DNA from: Methylophaga thalassica
GTDB lineage: Bacteria; Pseudomonadota; Gammaproteobacteria; Nitrosococcales; Methylophagaceae
DNA: 64,000 nt
Direction of reading: 5' to 3'
Assembly: GCF_030159795.1 (NCBI RefSeq)
Contig: NZ_BSND01000006.1
Coordinates: 62,001 to 126,000 of the forward strand
Within the stretch, counting starts at the first letter, position 1; every line of letters starts with the position of its first letter. The notes under the pieces are model-generated. The model was not told the origin of the DNA, searched no databases, and saw nothing but the letters and a program-made list of their open reading frames with translations. Positions 18,804 to 28,167 of the stretch are shown one piece after another. Made by a program: the position numbers and the translations under genes.

Positions 18804-20144
18804 TTAAAGTGCAACGCTATCAGCGAGTAATTCGCCGCGCAAGGAGTTCGAGAAGGCTTCTTCAATACGCACATCCACAAACTGACCGATAAGACTGCGG
18901 TCACCGGGGAAGTTCACTACCCGGTTATTTTCTGTGCGACCGGCCATGTCACCACCACCGCGATGTGCTTCGCGCTCAACTAAAATACGTTGTGTAGTAC
19001 CAATCATGGCTTTGGCATGCTCGTCTTCCAACTCACGCAAACGATCCTGCATGATTTGCAGACGACGTTTCTTTTCTTCTTCCGAAACGGAATCCACAAA
19101 TGCCGCGGCCGGTGTCCCAGGGCGAGCGCTATAAACGAAGCTGAATGAATGGTCGAATTTAATCTCGTTGATTAAATCCATGGTCGCCTGAAAGTCTTCT
19201 TCCGTTTCATTAGGGAAACCGACAATAAAGTCACTCGACATGCTTAAATTCGGTCTGACTTCCAGTAATCGGCGAATCTTACTTTTATATTCCAACGCGG
19301 TATGACCACGCTTCATCATCGTCAAAATACGATCAGAACCCGACTGAACCGGTAAGTGCAGATGATTCACCAACTCTGGCACTTCGGCAAAGGCCTCAAT
19401 CAGGCTGTCAGAAAACTCAACTGGATGAGAGGTAGTAAAGCGAATACGTTCAATGCCATCTATTGCAGCGACGTAATGAATTAACAGCGCCAGATCAGCG
19501 GTTTCATCACCTTCAATGACCCCCTGATAAGCATTCACATTTTGGCCTAACAGGTTCACTTCACGCACACCCTGCGCCGCTAACTGACGAATTTCACGCA
19601 GAATCGGACCAACCGGGCGGCTGACTTCTTCACCACGGGTATAAGGCACGACGCAGAATGTGCAGTATTTACTGCAACCTTCCATCACCGAAACAAAGGC
19701 AGTTGGGCCATCAGCTTTCGGTGCTGGTAAATTGTCAAACTTCTCAATCTCAGGGAATGAGATATCAATGCTGGGTTTGCGGCTGATTTTGACCTCTTCC
19801 AACATGGCCGGAAGACGGTGCAAGGTTTGTGGTCCAAAAATCAGATCGACATAGGGCGCACGCTGACGAATCGCTTCACCTTCCTGGCTTGCCACACAGC
19901 CACCCACACCAATAACCAAGTCAGGACGTGTATCTTTCCAACGTTTCCAGCGACCAAGCTGGTGAAACACTTTTTCCTGTGCTTTTTCGCGAATCGAGCA
20001 GGTATTAAGAAGTAAGACATCTGCTTCTTCTGGAATATCTGTGGGTTCTAATTGATGAGATGCCGCCAGGACTTCTGCCATTTTTGATGAATCGTACTCA
20101 TTCATCTGACAGCCGAATGTTCTGATATATAGTTTGCCAGCCAT
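18804..20144 (-). CDS. miaB: tRNA-2-methylthio-N6-dimethylallyladenosine synthase
   Basis: 446 residues from ATG 20144. An ATG ten codons earlier exists, but E. coli MiaB begins at the equivalent of the internal start (KLxIxTxGCQMN). The N-terminal MTTase domain carries the auxiliary cluster cysteines C12, C49 and C83. The radical SAM core has C157-xxx-C161-xx-C164, and a TRAM domain closes the protein. It adds the methylthio group to i6A37 of tRNAs reading UNN codons. First gene of the miaB-ybeZ-ybeY-corC-lnt run. Confidence 0.97.
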   Translation of the reverse strand: MAGKLYIRTFGCQMNEYDSSKMAEVLAASHQLEPTDIPEEADVLLLNTCSIREKAQEKVFHQLGRWKRWKDTRPDLVIGVGGCVASQEGEAIRQRAPYVDLIFGPQTLHRLPAMLEEVKISRKPSIDISFPEIEKFDNLPAPKADGPTAFVSVMEGCSKYCTFCVVPYTRGEEVSRPVGPILREIRQLAAQGVREVNLLGQNVNAYQGVIEGDETADLALLIHYVAAIDGIERIRFTTSHPVEFSDSLIEAFAEVPELVNHLHLPVQSGSDRILTMMKRGHTALEYKSKIRRLLEVRPNLSMSSDFIVGFPNETEEDFQATMDLINEIKFDHSFSFVYSARPGTPAAAFVDSVSEEEKKRRLQIMQDRLRELEDEHAKAMIGTTQRILVEREAHRGGGDMAGRTENNRVVNFPGDRSLIGQFVDVRIEEAFSNSLRGELLADSVAL

Positions 20145-20269
20145 AGTTTCTGCTAAAGTCAAAGGGCGCACAGGATACTATTTTTTGCTTGATTAGTACA
20201 TACAAGTGATTGTTTTTACTAATAACTGCAAATATAGTGTGGGAAGGAACAACAACAAGGAAGTGAATC

Positions 20270-20944
20270 ATGGCAATCAAGGATTGGCCTGCCGATGATC
20301 GCCCTCGGGAAAAGCTTTTATTATCAGGTGCTAAGGCACTTTCTGATGCAGAGCTTCTGGCGATTTTTCTGCGCACGGGTGTGAAAGGATTTTCAGCTGT
20401 CGACTTAGCACGCAAACTCATTCATGAGTTTGGCTCTTTACGACAATTATTAGAAGCGGACCAGCAGCAGTTTTGTGAAGGTCATGGATTAGGTCAGGCG
20501 AAATACGTTCAGCTTCAGGCTGTTCTGGAAATGGGCCGCCGTCACCTGGAATCGAGTTTAAAGCATGGCGATGCCTTTACCGATGCTGACAACACCATGC
20601 GCTACATCAAACAACGTTTACGCGCCTATCCCCATGAAGTATTTGCCTGCCTGTATCTGGATAACCAACATCGTTTTTTGTACTTCGATGAATTATTTCG
20701 CGGCACCATTGATGGTGCCAGCGTTTATCCACGTGAAGTCGTTAAAGCCGCACTGAAACATAACGCTGCCGCCATTATCCTGGCCCATAATCATCCCTCT
20801 GGTGTCGCTGAACCCAGTCAGGCCGATATTCATATTACAAAACGAATTAAGTCTGCCCTCGATCTCGTCGATATAAGAGTACTGGACCACATTATCGTCG
20901 GGGATGCAGATGTCACTTCTTTGGCACAACGCGGTTGTATTTAA
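20270..20944 (+). CDS. radC: RadC family JAMM-domain protein
   Basis: 224 residues. An N-terminal helix-hairpin-helix region ([14 protein letters not shown]) precedes the MPN/JAMM domain with HNHPSG, S and D in the pattern HxH-x7-S-xx-D ([15 protein letters not shown]). AAGGAAG lies eight bases before the ATG. It was once linked to DNA repair, but the function in housekeeping loci is unsettled. Transcribed divergently from miaB, with 125 bp between starts. Confidence 0.93.
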   Translation: MAIKDWPADDRPREKLLLSGAKALSDAELLAIFLRTGVKGFSAVDLARKLIHEFGSLRQLLEADQQQFCEGHGLGQAKYVQLQAVLEMGRRHLESSLKHGDAFTDADNTMRYIKQRLRAYPHEVFACLYLDNQHRFLYFDELFRGTIDGASVYPREVVKAALKHNAAAIILAHNHPSGVAEPSQADIHITKRIKSALDLVDIRVLDHIIVGDADVTSLAQRGCI

Positions 20945-21044
20945 TTGCGGCAATTGCCATAACGATAAGTGAAATGACCTATTTATCAGGTGTTTGATAT
21001 CTCTACTATTGTCCGGTTTTTGAATTTAAATGGGTGAGAGAATC

Positions 21045-23072
21045 ATGAGAAAGTCACTGGAATTATTCAGTCTGGGCTTTTTATTAACGCAGAGTATGTG
21101 TCTGTACGCTGCCGATAATGGGCTAATCGATGATGCCAGCCTGAGCTTGGGCAGCCTGGTGGTGTCATCAGACAGCACAGGACCACTAACCTCACGTAAT
21201 CTGTCGACATCAGTTGATGTGTTGAACGAAGACCGGATTGAAGATCAGAATGTGAGTTACACATGGCAGCTTTTTGACCAGATGCCGGGCGTGATGCTGA
21301 CCCAGTTCGGTATGGGTAATGAGTCTGGCAAAATTTCTTTTCGCGGCTTTAATGGCGAAGGTGAAGTCAATGCTGTGAAACTGCTGATTGATGGCATTCC
21401 CAGTAACCAGAATTCCGGCAATATGCCTTATCTGGAATTACTGACACCTTTAGAAATCGAGAGTATCGAAGTCGTTCGTGGCACCAATGACCCGCGTTAT
21501 GGTTTACATAATATTGCCGGTAATGCTGGTATTTTTACTCGCCAAGGCGGTAACTATAATAAAGCCCGTGTCACTTATGGTAGTTATGCGACACGCAATG
21601 TGCAGTTTATCAGCGGCATGGAAAGTAATGGTTTTTCCCAGAACTATGCAATTAGCTATTTAAATTCAAATCGCTATCGCCACCACAGTGATATCGAAAA
21701 AAGTACCTTCTCTGGTAAGTGGTTTTATACACCGAATGATGGCCGTGCCCAAATCGGCTTTATTGCCAGACATGGCAAAGCTGAAGCTGATGAAGCCGGT
21801 TATCTGACCCGGGCTGAGGCACATGATGATCCAGAACAATCACGTCCGCATAACGCCGCAGATGGTGGTGATCGTATGATGAATCAGTTCAGTGCTCACT
21901 TGGATATTGATATCACGGATAATCTGTTCTGGAGCAGCAAAGCTTATTTAAATGAGCTAGACGAAGATCGTTATGTCACCTTTGCAGCGGGCGGCAACCA
22001 TAACGAACGATTAACCGAAGAAGAACATAAAGGCGCTTTAAGCACCTTAACCTGGCGACCGGATGTAAGCTGGGCACATGAGTTCAGCCTGATGGGTGGA
22101 TTGAGTGCTGAATGGCAAAATAATGAAAGTCGTCGTTATCTGGTGGATCTGGACCGAAATAGAACAGCACAAAAACGTAATCAAAAATTCGATTTTGATA
22201 TTTATGGTGGATTTATTCAGGCTATTTATAAACCGACTGAGAAACTGAAAATTGTTCCCGCGTTTCGAGTTGATACCGTACGAGGCAGCTTAAATGATAA
22301 TGGCACGCATCGTGAAATTAACGATTATGGCAATATCAACCAGCCAAAACTCAGTGCGGTCTATTCTTTTAATGAGCAATACGCTGTATATACCAACTGG
22401 GGTAAAACCTTCCAGGTAGCCGATGGCGCATCAAGTTATAAAAAAGTAGGTGTGCCTGAACTAAGCCCATCTATTAACGAAGGCTGGGAAGTCGGACTGA
22501 AATTTACACCCGCAGATTGGTTAAATGGGCGAATTGCGGTCTGGCAACAAGTGGCATCAGATGAATACAAAAAACGACTGGGTGATCCTGATGGCAACAG
22601 TGAGAATATTGGTAAAACCCAGCGTCGAGGCATAGATTTCCAGTTCAATGCACAAGCCTCTAACAAACTTGGTCTTTGGTTCGCGGCTTCATTTCAGGAT
22701 TCAGAAATTATCAAAGCTGGTGCCACTACACCTTTAAACAAAGGTAATGAAATTGATCACGTACCACACTACTTAGTAGATGCTGGTGTGGATTATCAGG
22801 CTACACCAAAACTTAAATTATCTTCCTGGCTCAGCGCCCAAGATGATTATTATCTGAACCAGGAAAACGATACCAATAAATATGGTCAATATGTATTAGT
22901 CAATGCCTCAGCCAGTTATGCACTGACTCAAAAAGTAAGATTAGATCTTGAACTAAAGAATATTTTCGACCGCTATTATGAATATGTATGGTGGAGCGCT
23001 GACTTCAATGAAACTTTACATTCACCGGCTGATGGTCGCTCGATATATGGCTCAATTCAATATGACTTTTAA
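21045..23072 (+). CDS. TonB-dependent outer-membrane receptor (probable ferric-siderophore type)
   Basis: 675 residues from the ATG at 21045, chosen for GGTGAG upstream and because it starts directly on the signal peptide (FSLGFLLTQSMCLYA). A TonB-box-like SLVVSS follows, then a plug domain (about 45-150, with ISFRGFNGEGEVNAVKLLIDG and IEVVRG) and a 22-strand barrel ending in Phe (IQYDF). The next gene, six bases away, is a PepSY-type membrane protein, a pairing common in siderophore uptake and reduction systems. No Fur box was recognised with confidence. The substrate is inferred from context only. Confidence 0.85.
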   Translation: MRKSLELFSLGFLLTQSMCLYAADNGLIDDASLSLGSLVVSSDSTGPLTSRNLSTSVDVLNEDRIEDQNVSYTWQLFDQMPGVMLTQFGMGNESGKISFRGFNGEGEVNAVKLLIDGIPSNQNSGNMPYLELLTPLEIESIEVVRGTNDPRYGLHNIAGNAGIFTRQGGNYNKARVTYGSYATRNVQFISGMESNGFSQNYAISYLNSNRYRHHSDIEKSTFSGKWFYTPNDGRAQIGFIARHGKAEADEAGYLTRAEAHDDPEQSRPHNAADGGDRMMNQFSAHLDIDITDNLFWSSKAYLNELDEDRYVTFAAGGNHNERLTEEEHKGALSTLTWRPDVSWAHEFSLMGGLSAEWQNNESRRYLVDLDRNRTAQKRNQKFDFDIYGGFIQAIYKPTEKLKIVPAFRVDTVRGSLNDNGTHREINDYGNINQPKLSAVYSFNEQYAVYTNWGKTFQVADGASSYKKVGVPELSPSINEGWEVGLKFTPADWLNGRIAVWQQVASDEYKKRLGDPDGNSENIGKTQRRGIDFQFNAQASNKLGLWFAASFQDSEIIKAGATTPLNKGNEIDHVPHYLVDAGVDYQATPKLKLSSWLSAQDDYYLNQENDTNKYGQYVLVNASASYALTQKVRLDLELKNIFDRYYEYVWWSADFNETLHSPADGRSIYGSIQYDF

Positions 23073-23078
23073 GCATTA

Positions 23079-24212
23079 ATGACAAAAGCGCGACAGCTTT
23101 GGCTGAAAATTCATACCTACCTCGGACTCAGCATTAGCATCATGCTGGTTTTATTAGGTCTGACGGGCAGCATTTTAGTGTTCTATTTACAATTCGATAT
23201 CTGGTTAAATCCAGATATCGAAGCGGTTTCAACAGCCCCCATCAGTCAGCAACAAGCTGTTTTTGATCAATTACAGCAACAATTTCCAACCCGTACCGAT
23301 TCCTGGCGTATTGAACAGCCGCTTCATCCAGGCTGGCCAATTATGGCGCGTTATTACACGCCTGTTGAAACACGTGATCTGCAATTTGCGCCATTGATGG
23401 TAACAATCGATCCCGCCACATTAGAGATCACCAGTAAACGCTTCTGGGGCGAATTTGCGATGACCTGGATCTACAATCTGCATTACAGCGTATTACTGGA
23501 TAAAACCGGCAAAACCCTCGTAGGTATTATAGGTCTCATCAGCCTTATCTCTCTGCTATCCGGTGTCATTTTATGGTGGCCCGGCTGGCATAAATTGCGA
23601 CAAGTGATGGCTTGGCGATTACGTACCAGTTATGCCAAAAAAGTGTTTGATCTGCATATTCTGTCTGGCAGTTATGGTTTCATTGTGTTGTTTATGCTCA
23701 GTTTAACGGGTGCAGCACTGGCTTTACCTACACAGACTCAGCAGATTATCCGTATTTTTTCTCCATTGGCTTCCAGCCCTATACTTGCTCGCTCACTGCA
23801 TCAGCAAGGAAAACAACCTGTCATCTCAGCAGATACGGCGGTAGCGTCAGCTTTTAAATTATTCCCCAATGCTGAGTTACGCTGGGTGGAGTCACCGGGG
23901 ATCAAAAAAAATAGCTGGCGAGTCGTTTTCTATCAACAAGGCGAACCGAGCCGCCGTTTTCCACGAACACAAGTCTGGGTGAATGCGTTTACTGGTGATA
24001 TTGTCGCTAGCCGCGATGGCTTAGCCGATAGTGCCGGAGATAAAGTCTTAAACTGGCTACACCCCTTACATAATGGCGAAGCTTTTGGTCTAACCGGCAG
24101 GATTATTGTGTTTATCTGTGGTTTTCTGCCATTAATTTTGTTCATTACCGGCTTATTGCGCTGGCAACAAAAGCGGCACGCCAGAAAGCGCACCGCTTAT
24201 CGCCATAGTTAA
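23079..24212 (+). CDS. PepSY-associated transmembrane protein (PiuB/iron reductase-like)
   Basis: 377 residues with four predicted membrane helices: about 12-36 (IHTYLGLSISIMLVLLGLTG), 145-167, 195-217 and 342-364. Conserved family segments are IHTYLGL, DLHILSG and WLHPLHNGEAFG, whose histidines may bind heme. PepSY-TM proteins next to TonB receptors are proposed to reduce or release iron from siderophores. It is cotranscribed with the upstream receptor. Its stop codon overlaps the stop of the convergent cytochrome b gene within the tetramer TTAA (24209-24212). Confidence 0.85.
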   Translation: MTKARQLWLKIHTYLGLSISIMLVLLGLTGSILVFYLQFDIWLNPDIEAVSTAPISQQQAVFDQLQQQFPTRTDSWRIEQPLHPGWPIMARYYTPVETRDLQFAPLMVTIDPATLEITSKRFWGEFAMTWIYNLHYSVLLDKTGKTLVGIIGLISLISLLSGVILWWPGWHKLRQVMAWRLRTSYAKKVFDLHILSGSYGFIVLFMLSLTGAALALPTQTQQIIRIFSPLASSPILARSLHQQGKQPVISADTAVASAFKLFPNAELRWVESPGIKKNSWRVVFYQQGEPSRRFPRTQVWVNAFTGDIVASRDGLADSAGDKVLNWLHPLHNGEAFGLTGRIIVFICGFLPLILFITGLLRWQQKRHARKRTAYRHS

Positions 24213-24958
24213 TCTTCGTCCCAGTCTACCGGGCTATCTTTGAATACTTTTTTACCGGTAAACATGGCCGATACCAGACCATTACGCTCCCGAAGCTCGC
24301 TATAAACGACTCCCAGAATATGTAAGATGATGGCCAGACTCAGCACCCAGAATACGATCTCATGTATTTCTTTGAAGGGTGAACGAAAGTCACGCATTTG
24401 CTGATAAGCCGCTTCATTCACGCCGTCTTTTGAGTATGGCTGAACTAAGGCTTCTGTTTGTGGACTCTCTGCCACCCAGGCTTTAAAACTATCGCCAAAT
24501 GGTGGCATATACACATCGGTACCACCAAGCACTAACCCTGTTACCGCCTGAGTCGTTAACAAGATAAACAACAAAGTCACCATTAAACGTGCCAGAGGAT
24601 TATGTCCGGCAAAACCAACCGGCTTACCCTCATTGATGCTATCCAGGTAAAGTTGTCGTTGCTGTTTATACTTTTGTCCAAGCGGCAAAATAGCTGCCCA
24701 GCGACTAAATCGGTTACCAATAAAACTCCAAAACAACCGCACGGCAAGATTAATCACAAACACATACCCCACATATACATGCCATGTTTTTAACAGGATT
24801 TTGCCTTCTGTCGTTACGCCCAAGGCTTTACTGTTCATAATTGCCACACCAATAGCAATCAACCCAATAACCGACAATACGTTTATCCAGTGAAACCAGC
24901 GAACCATACGATCCCATACTGGATACTCTGTTAATGTTCTCGCCATTTGTCTTTTCAT
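24209..24958 (-). CDS. Cytochrome b561 / Ni-Fe-hydrogenase-type cytochrome b
   Basis: 249 residues and four to five helices. Candidate heme ligands His23 (RWFHWINV), His60 (KTWHVYVG), His199 and His213 (ILHILGV) match the cytochrome_B561 family pattern. AAGGAGAGAG precedes the ATG, which overlaps the hemerythrin stop by four bases. The family carries electrons across the membrane to varied periplasmic partners. No hydrogenase or formate dehydrogenase is nearby, so the partner is unknown; the co-encoded hemerythrin-like protein is a candidate. Confidence 0.85.
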   Translation of the reverse strand: MKRQMARTLTEYPVWDRMVRWFHWINVLSVIGLIAIGVAIMNSKALGVTTEGKILLKTWHVYVGYVFVINLAVRLFWSFIGNRFSRWAAILPLGQKYKQQRQLYLDSINEGKPVGFAGHNPLARLMVTLLFILLTTQAVTGLVLGGTDVYMPPFGDSFKAWVAESPQTEALVQPYSKDGVNEAAYQQMRDFRSPFKEIHEIVFWVLSLAIILHILGVVYSELRERNGLVSAMFTGKKVFKDSPVDWDED

Positions 24959-25398
24959 TTTTCTCTCTCTCCTTGTTTATCTACACGGCAATATTCGCCA
25001 CTCCAGTCATGTAGATAAGGTGTGATGGTTTTATGCTCTGCTAGATGGGCCTGCCACCAATCTTTCAAAAAAATAAGCACTTGCTCAGGCCGCTTTTGAT
25101 GCTTGGCATGCTCACAAACAACTTTGAATTCCGTGATTAGATTATCCATTAGCTGTTGATAGTTTTTCAGTTCTGGATACTCCGTTGAATTCAATATGCC
25201 TTCTTCTGTTTTGTAATGAAACACGATGTAACTTATCAGAAGCTTAACCGTGGGTAATAAGGACTCAAATTCCAGCCCTTGCTGGAGGAAATAATGCAGT
25301 GAATTTATGGTGGCGAGGATGGCTCTGTGCTGTTCATCAATAATGGGGACTTGCTGACTAAACTCATCTTGCCATACCAGTAATAACGGTCTATCCAT
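24955..25398 (-). CDS. Hemerythrin-like protein with incomplete diiron site
   Basis: 147 residues from the ATG at 25398, chosen because GGGAG lies eight bases upstream; a GTG three codons earlier is possible. The four-helix bacteriohemerythrin fold is recognisable (IDEQH, HYKTEE, YPE, WWQAH). Of the seven classical iron ligands, four are present: His24, His61, Glu65 and His118. The two histidines of the third-helix HxxxH are Tyr80 and Met84, and the terminal Asp is Lys123. Oxygen binding by a normal diiron centre is therefore doubtful. It may bind one metal or act as a structural or regulatory partner of the cytochrome b encoded next to it. Confidence 0.8.
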   Translation of the reverse strand: MDRPLLLVWQDEFSQQVPIIDEQHRAILATINSLHYFLQQGLEFESLLPTVKLLISYIVFHYKTEEGILNSTEYPELKNYQQLMDNLITEFKVVCEHAKHQKRPEQVLIFLKDWWQAHLAEHKTITPYLHDWSGEYCRVDKQGEREK

Positions 25399-25427
25399 AT
25401 CGTTCACTCCCGCAACAAGCTATCGCA

Positions 25428-26279
25428 TCAGACTGAGAACGGATATTTGATGGCTTCGTGATATTGGTAACCTTTAACCTCAAAATCATCCAGCGTGACC
25501 CAGGTTTCCAGGTCCTTTAATGACTTAATTTCCGGGTTAATGTGTAAGCTCGGTGAAGGATAAGGTTCACGCTTCAACTGTACATCGCGCATTAATTGCA
25601 ATTGGTCTTCGTAAATATGCGCATTCACAATCTTATGGTAAGCCTTACCCGGTTTCAGCCCAGAAATTTGCGCCATGATTTTGAGTAAGAAAAACACCTG
25701 TACCTGATTGAAGTTAAGGCCCAGAGGCACATCACAAGAACGCTGGTAAGAGGTTAAATAAAGCGTATCGCCCAATACAGAGAAAGTGTGGGTATGCATA
25801 CAGGGTCTGAGACAGCCCATATCAAACTCACCCGGATTATAAAATGTCAGAATCTCGCCACGGTCATCAATGCCACGCTTCAGGTCATCGGCGATTTTTT
25901 GTAACTGATCTAATGTTGAGCCATCCGGTTTTTGCCAGCGACGCCCCTGAACACCATAAACCCGTCCCATATCATCCTCACCTTTGCGGTGAGGATTATT
26001 CAGCCAGTCTTTATTATCATTGGCATTAGCATCCCAGGTGCGACAACCAATCGCCCGGAAATCTGCTGCATTGTCATAGCCACGCAGATATCCCAACATT
26101 TCGGCAATGGCCGCTTTCCAGTAACTCTTACGTGTGGTGATTAAGGGAAACTGATTGTTGGCCACGTCATATTCCAAATCAGCATTAATCACGGTCAGGC
26201 AACGTTTACCCGTCCGTTCATTTTCAACCCACTCACCTTCGTCGATAATACGTTGGCATAAATCCAGATACTGTCTCAC
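25428..26279 (-). CDS. thyA: Thymidylate synthase
   Basis: 283 residues, starting GTG with GGAG eight bases upstream. It makes dTMP from dUMP and methylene-tetrahydrofolate. Catalytic Cys160 lies in [23 protein letters not shown] binds the phosphate and nucleotide, and the C-terminus ends YPFSV. It belongs to the variant with CLRPCM instead of the common PPC(H), as I recall from Vibrio-type ThyA. Its position between a transcriptional regulator and the hemerythrin gene is unlike the usual lgt-thyA order. Confidence 0.95.
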   Translation of the reverse strand: MRQYLDLCQRIIDEGEWVENERTGKRCLTVINADLEYDVANNQFPLITTRKSYWKAAIAEMLGYLRGYDNAADFRAIGCRTWDANANDNKDWLNNPHRKGEDDMGRVYGVQGRRWQKPDGSTLDQLQKIADDLKRGIDDRGEILTFYNPGEFDMGCLRPCMHTHTFSVLGDTLYLTSYQRSCDVPLGLNFNQVQVFFLLKIMAQISGLKPGKAYHKIVNAHIYEDQLQLMRDVQLKREPYPSPSLHINPEIKSLKDLETWVTLDDFEVKGYQYHEAIKYPFSV

Positions 26280-26350
26280 TCAGAAGACTCCAATTCTCGC
26301 TGCAAAATTGCTGATGATTTTGGCATTGCTAGGTCAGACAGACAACCTCA

Positions 26351-27277
26351 TTAAGGGGACAGATTATATTTCTGCATTCGATATAACAGAGTATCGCGGC
26401 TAATACCTAATAAGCGGGCGGCTTTAGAGCGATTACCCGCCGCCATATCCAGTGCCTGTTCAATTAAGTCCAGCTCCACTTTTGCGAGATCGATACCACT
26501 GGCCGGCAGCACAAACTGATGTTGCTCTATGGCCACTTCGGGGCGCATCTCTCTCGGTAAATCAGCCGGTTGCAATAACTCACCGACATGCAAAAGCGCC
26601 AGACGTTGACACAGATTCTGTAACTCACGGATATTGCCAGGCCAGCGGTAATGGACAAGGCTCTGTTCCGCTTCTCTTGAGAGCCTGACCACTGCATTAT
26701 TACCAGCAAACTCTTTCAGGTAATGTTTCATCAGTAGCGGAATGTCTTCGGCACGATTACGTAAGGCCGGTAACTCAATTGGCACCACCTGTAAGCGATA
26801 AAACAAATCAGCCCTGAATCGCCCGGCTTTCACTTCCGCAGGCAAGTCAGCACTGGTGGCGGCCAGAATACGCACATCGGCCACGTGTAATCGATGACTT
26901 CCCTGTAACTGACACTCACCTGCTTCCAGAAAACGTAAGACTTTTGCCTGCACCGATAATGGTAAGGCATCCACTTCATCCAAAAAGACCGTACCACCTT
27001 CTGCCGCCAAGAGCCGTCCCCGAAAGGTGACCTCGCCATGCTCATTACTTCGGCCAAACAAATCCAGTTCCACATCTTCTGTGGGTAATGCAGCACAGTT
27101 AATCGTTATCAGGGCATTATCACGTCGGCGGCTCTGCTCATGCAGACTTAAGGCAATTAACTCTTTGCCAGTCCCCGTTTCGCCACTGATAAGCACACTG
27201 GCATCACTCAAAGCAATCATGGGCAATGTACGCAGGATATGGGTTAAATCAGGCGATTGACCTAAAATTTTACTCAT
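26351..27277 (-). CDS. AAA+ Fis-type transcriptional regulator lacking GAFTGA
   Basis: 308 residues. The central domain of bacterial enhancer-binding proteins starts almost at the N-terminus, so there is no receiver, GAF or PAS sensor domain. Walker A GETGTGKE is at 32-39, Walker B VFLDE at 97-101, arginine-finger region FRADLFYRL at 154-162 and sensor II WPGNIREL at 212-219. A Fis-type helix-turn-helix is at 267-305. Loop 1, where GAFTGA contacts sigma-54, reads LFGRSNEHGEVTFRGRL (73-89) and is about three residues shorter, so classical sigma-54 activation is unlikely. Five bases separate it from the SafE-like gene, suggesting it controls that locus. Confidence 0.85.
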   Translation of the reverse strand: MSKILGQSPDLTHILRTLPMIALSDASVLISGETGTGKELIALSLHEQSRRRDNALITINCAALPTEDVELDLFGRSNEHGEVTFRGRLLAAEGGTVFLDEVDALPLSVQAKVLRFLEAGECQLQGSHRLHVADVRILAATSADLPAEVKAGRFRADLFYRLQVVPIELPALRNRAEDIPLLMKHYLKEFAGNNAVVRLSREAEQSLVHYRWPGNIRELQNLCQRLALLHVGELLQPADLPREMRPEVAIEQHQFVLPASGIDLAKVELDLIEQALDMAAGNRSKAARLLGISRDTLLYRMQKYNLSP

Positions 27278-27282
27278 AACGC

Positions 27283-28008
27283 TTACCCCTGCATCTGATG
27301 TTGATGATCAGGCATGGCATGATGCTCATGCAGACTTTCCATCGGCCAGAACAAGGTCGCTAATGCCATCAGAATAATCAGTATCCCTGCCGCTTTACGT
27401 AAGTTAGGTGAGCGTCCCAGCGCCGCTAACATACCGGTAAACAAACCTGCGCCCATCACCGCCGGTAAAGTGCCCGCGCCAAATGACAGCATCACCAGAC
27501 CACCTTTGATCGGGTCACCTGCAGTGGCTGCTACAGCCAGTGCGGCATACACCAGACCACAGGGCAACCAGCCCCAAACCATACCCAAAAAAAACGCCTG
27601 GCTGCCTTTTCTGACTGGTAACAGTTTTTGTCCAATAGGCTGCAATAACCGCCATAAAGGTGCGCCCATACGCTCGGCACGAGCAAATTTAGGGAACCAG
27701 CCAGCCAGATATAAGCCCATTGAAATCATAATGATGACCGACAATACCCTGAGTACCCAATGTGCGTTCAGTTGGGTCAGTGGCGTACTTAACAGACCGA
27801 CGATAATGCCAGCAAAGCTATAACTCAGAATACGGCCGACATTGTAGTTAAACACAAACGGTAACATCCGCCGCTGGCTCTCTCTTACTTCTTTCGGCAA
27901 GCTCAGCGTCAATGCGCCAATCACCGAGCCACACATCGCAATACAATGCACCGTACTGAATAAACCGAGTAAAAAAGCCGTGATATAGGAACTGGTAATA
28001 GCAGCCAT
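27283..28008 (-). CDS. SafE/TauE-like (DsbD_2) membrane protein with His/Met-rich tail
   Basis: 241 residues, about six transmembrane helices. The first helix carries HCIAMCG (21-27) and the fourth WGWLPCGLVY, the paired motifs of the DsbD_2 / sulfite-exporter-like family often found beside cbb3 oxidase assembly and heavy-metal genes. The C-terminal 20 residues are rich in His and Met (LHEHHAMPDHQHQMQG), a plausible metal-binding tail. It is divergent from an OprC-like copper receptor. A role in copper handling or in heme-copper enzyme maturation is inference. Confidence 0.8.
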   Translation of the reverse strand: MAAITSSYITAFLLGLFSTVHCIAMCGSVIGALTLSLPKEVRESQRRMLPFVFNYNVGRILSYSFAGIIVGLLSTPLTQLNAHWVLRVLSVIIMISMGLYLAGWFPKFARAERMGAPLWRLLQPIGQKLLPVRKGSQAFFLGMVWGWLPCGLVYAALAVAATAGDPIKGGLVMLSFGAGTLPAVMGAGLFTGMLAALGRSPNLRKAAGILIILMALATLFWPMESLHEHHAMPDHQHQMQG

Positions 28009-28167
28009 GCTTACAGTCTTCTCTTATTTTTTTGATTAATTATCAGGTTAGCACGCCTTTTCAGCATGAATTTGTGTCATTTCACCTACTACTTATTGAA
28101 AAAACACACTTCTTAATAACGATAACTTCCTATTATTTTTGGTTGGGTTATCTGAGAGAGAAGATAA

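Noticed and set aside
20946-20955. Palindrome GGCAATTGCC just after radC
   Set aside because: Ten bases with no loop and no T-run, so neither a terminator nor a clear operator.
20959-20988. GATAA...TTATC inverted ends upstream of the first TonB receptor, as a Fur box
   Set aside because: The two half-elements span about 24 bp and the interior does not fit the 19-bp GATAATGATAATCATTATC pattern; the match is too weak to call.
27283-28008. Calling this gene a sulfite exporter on the SafE/TauE family name
   Set aside because: No taurine or sulfur genes are nearby and the His/Met-rich tail and neighbours point to metals; the function is left open.
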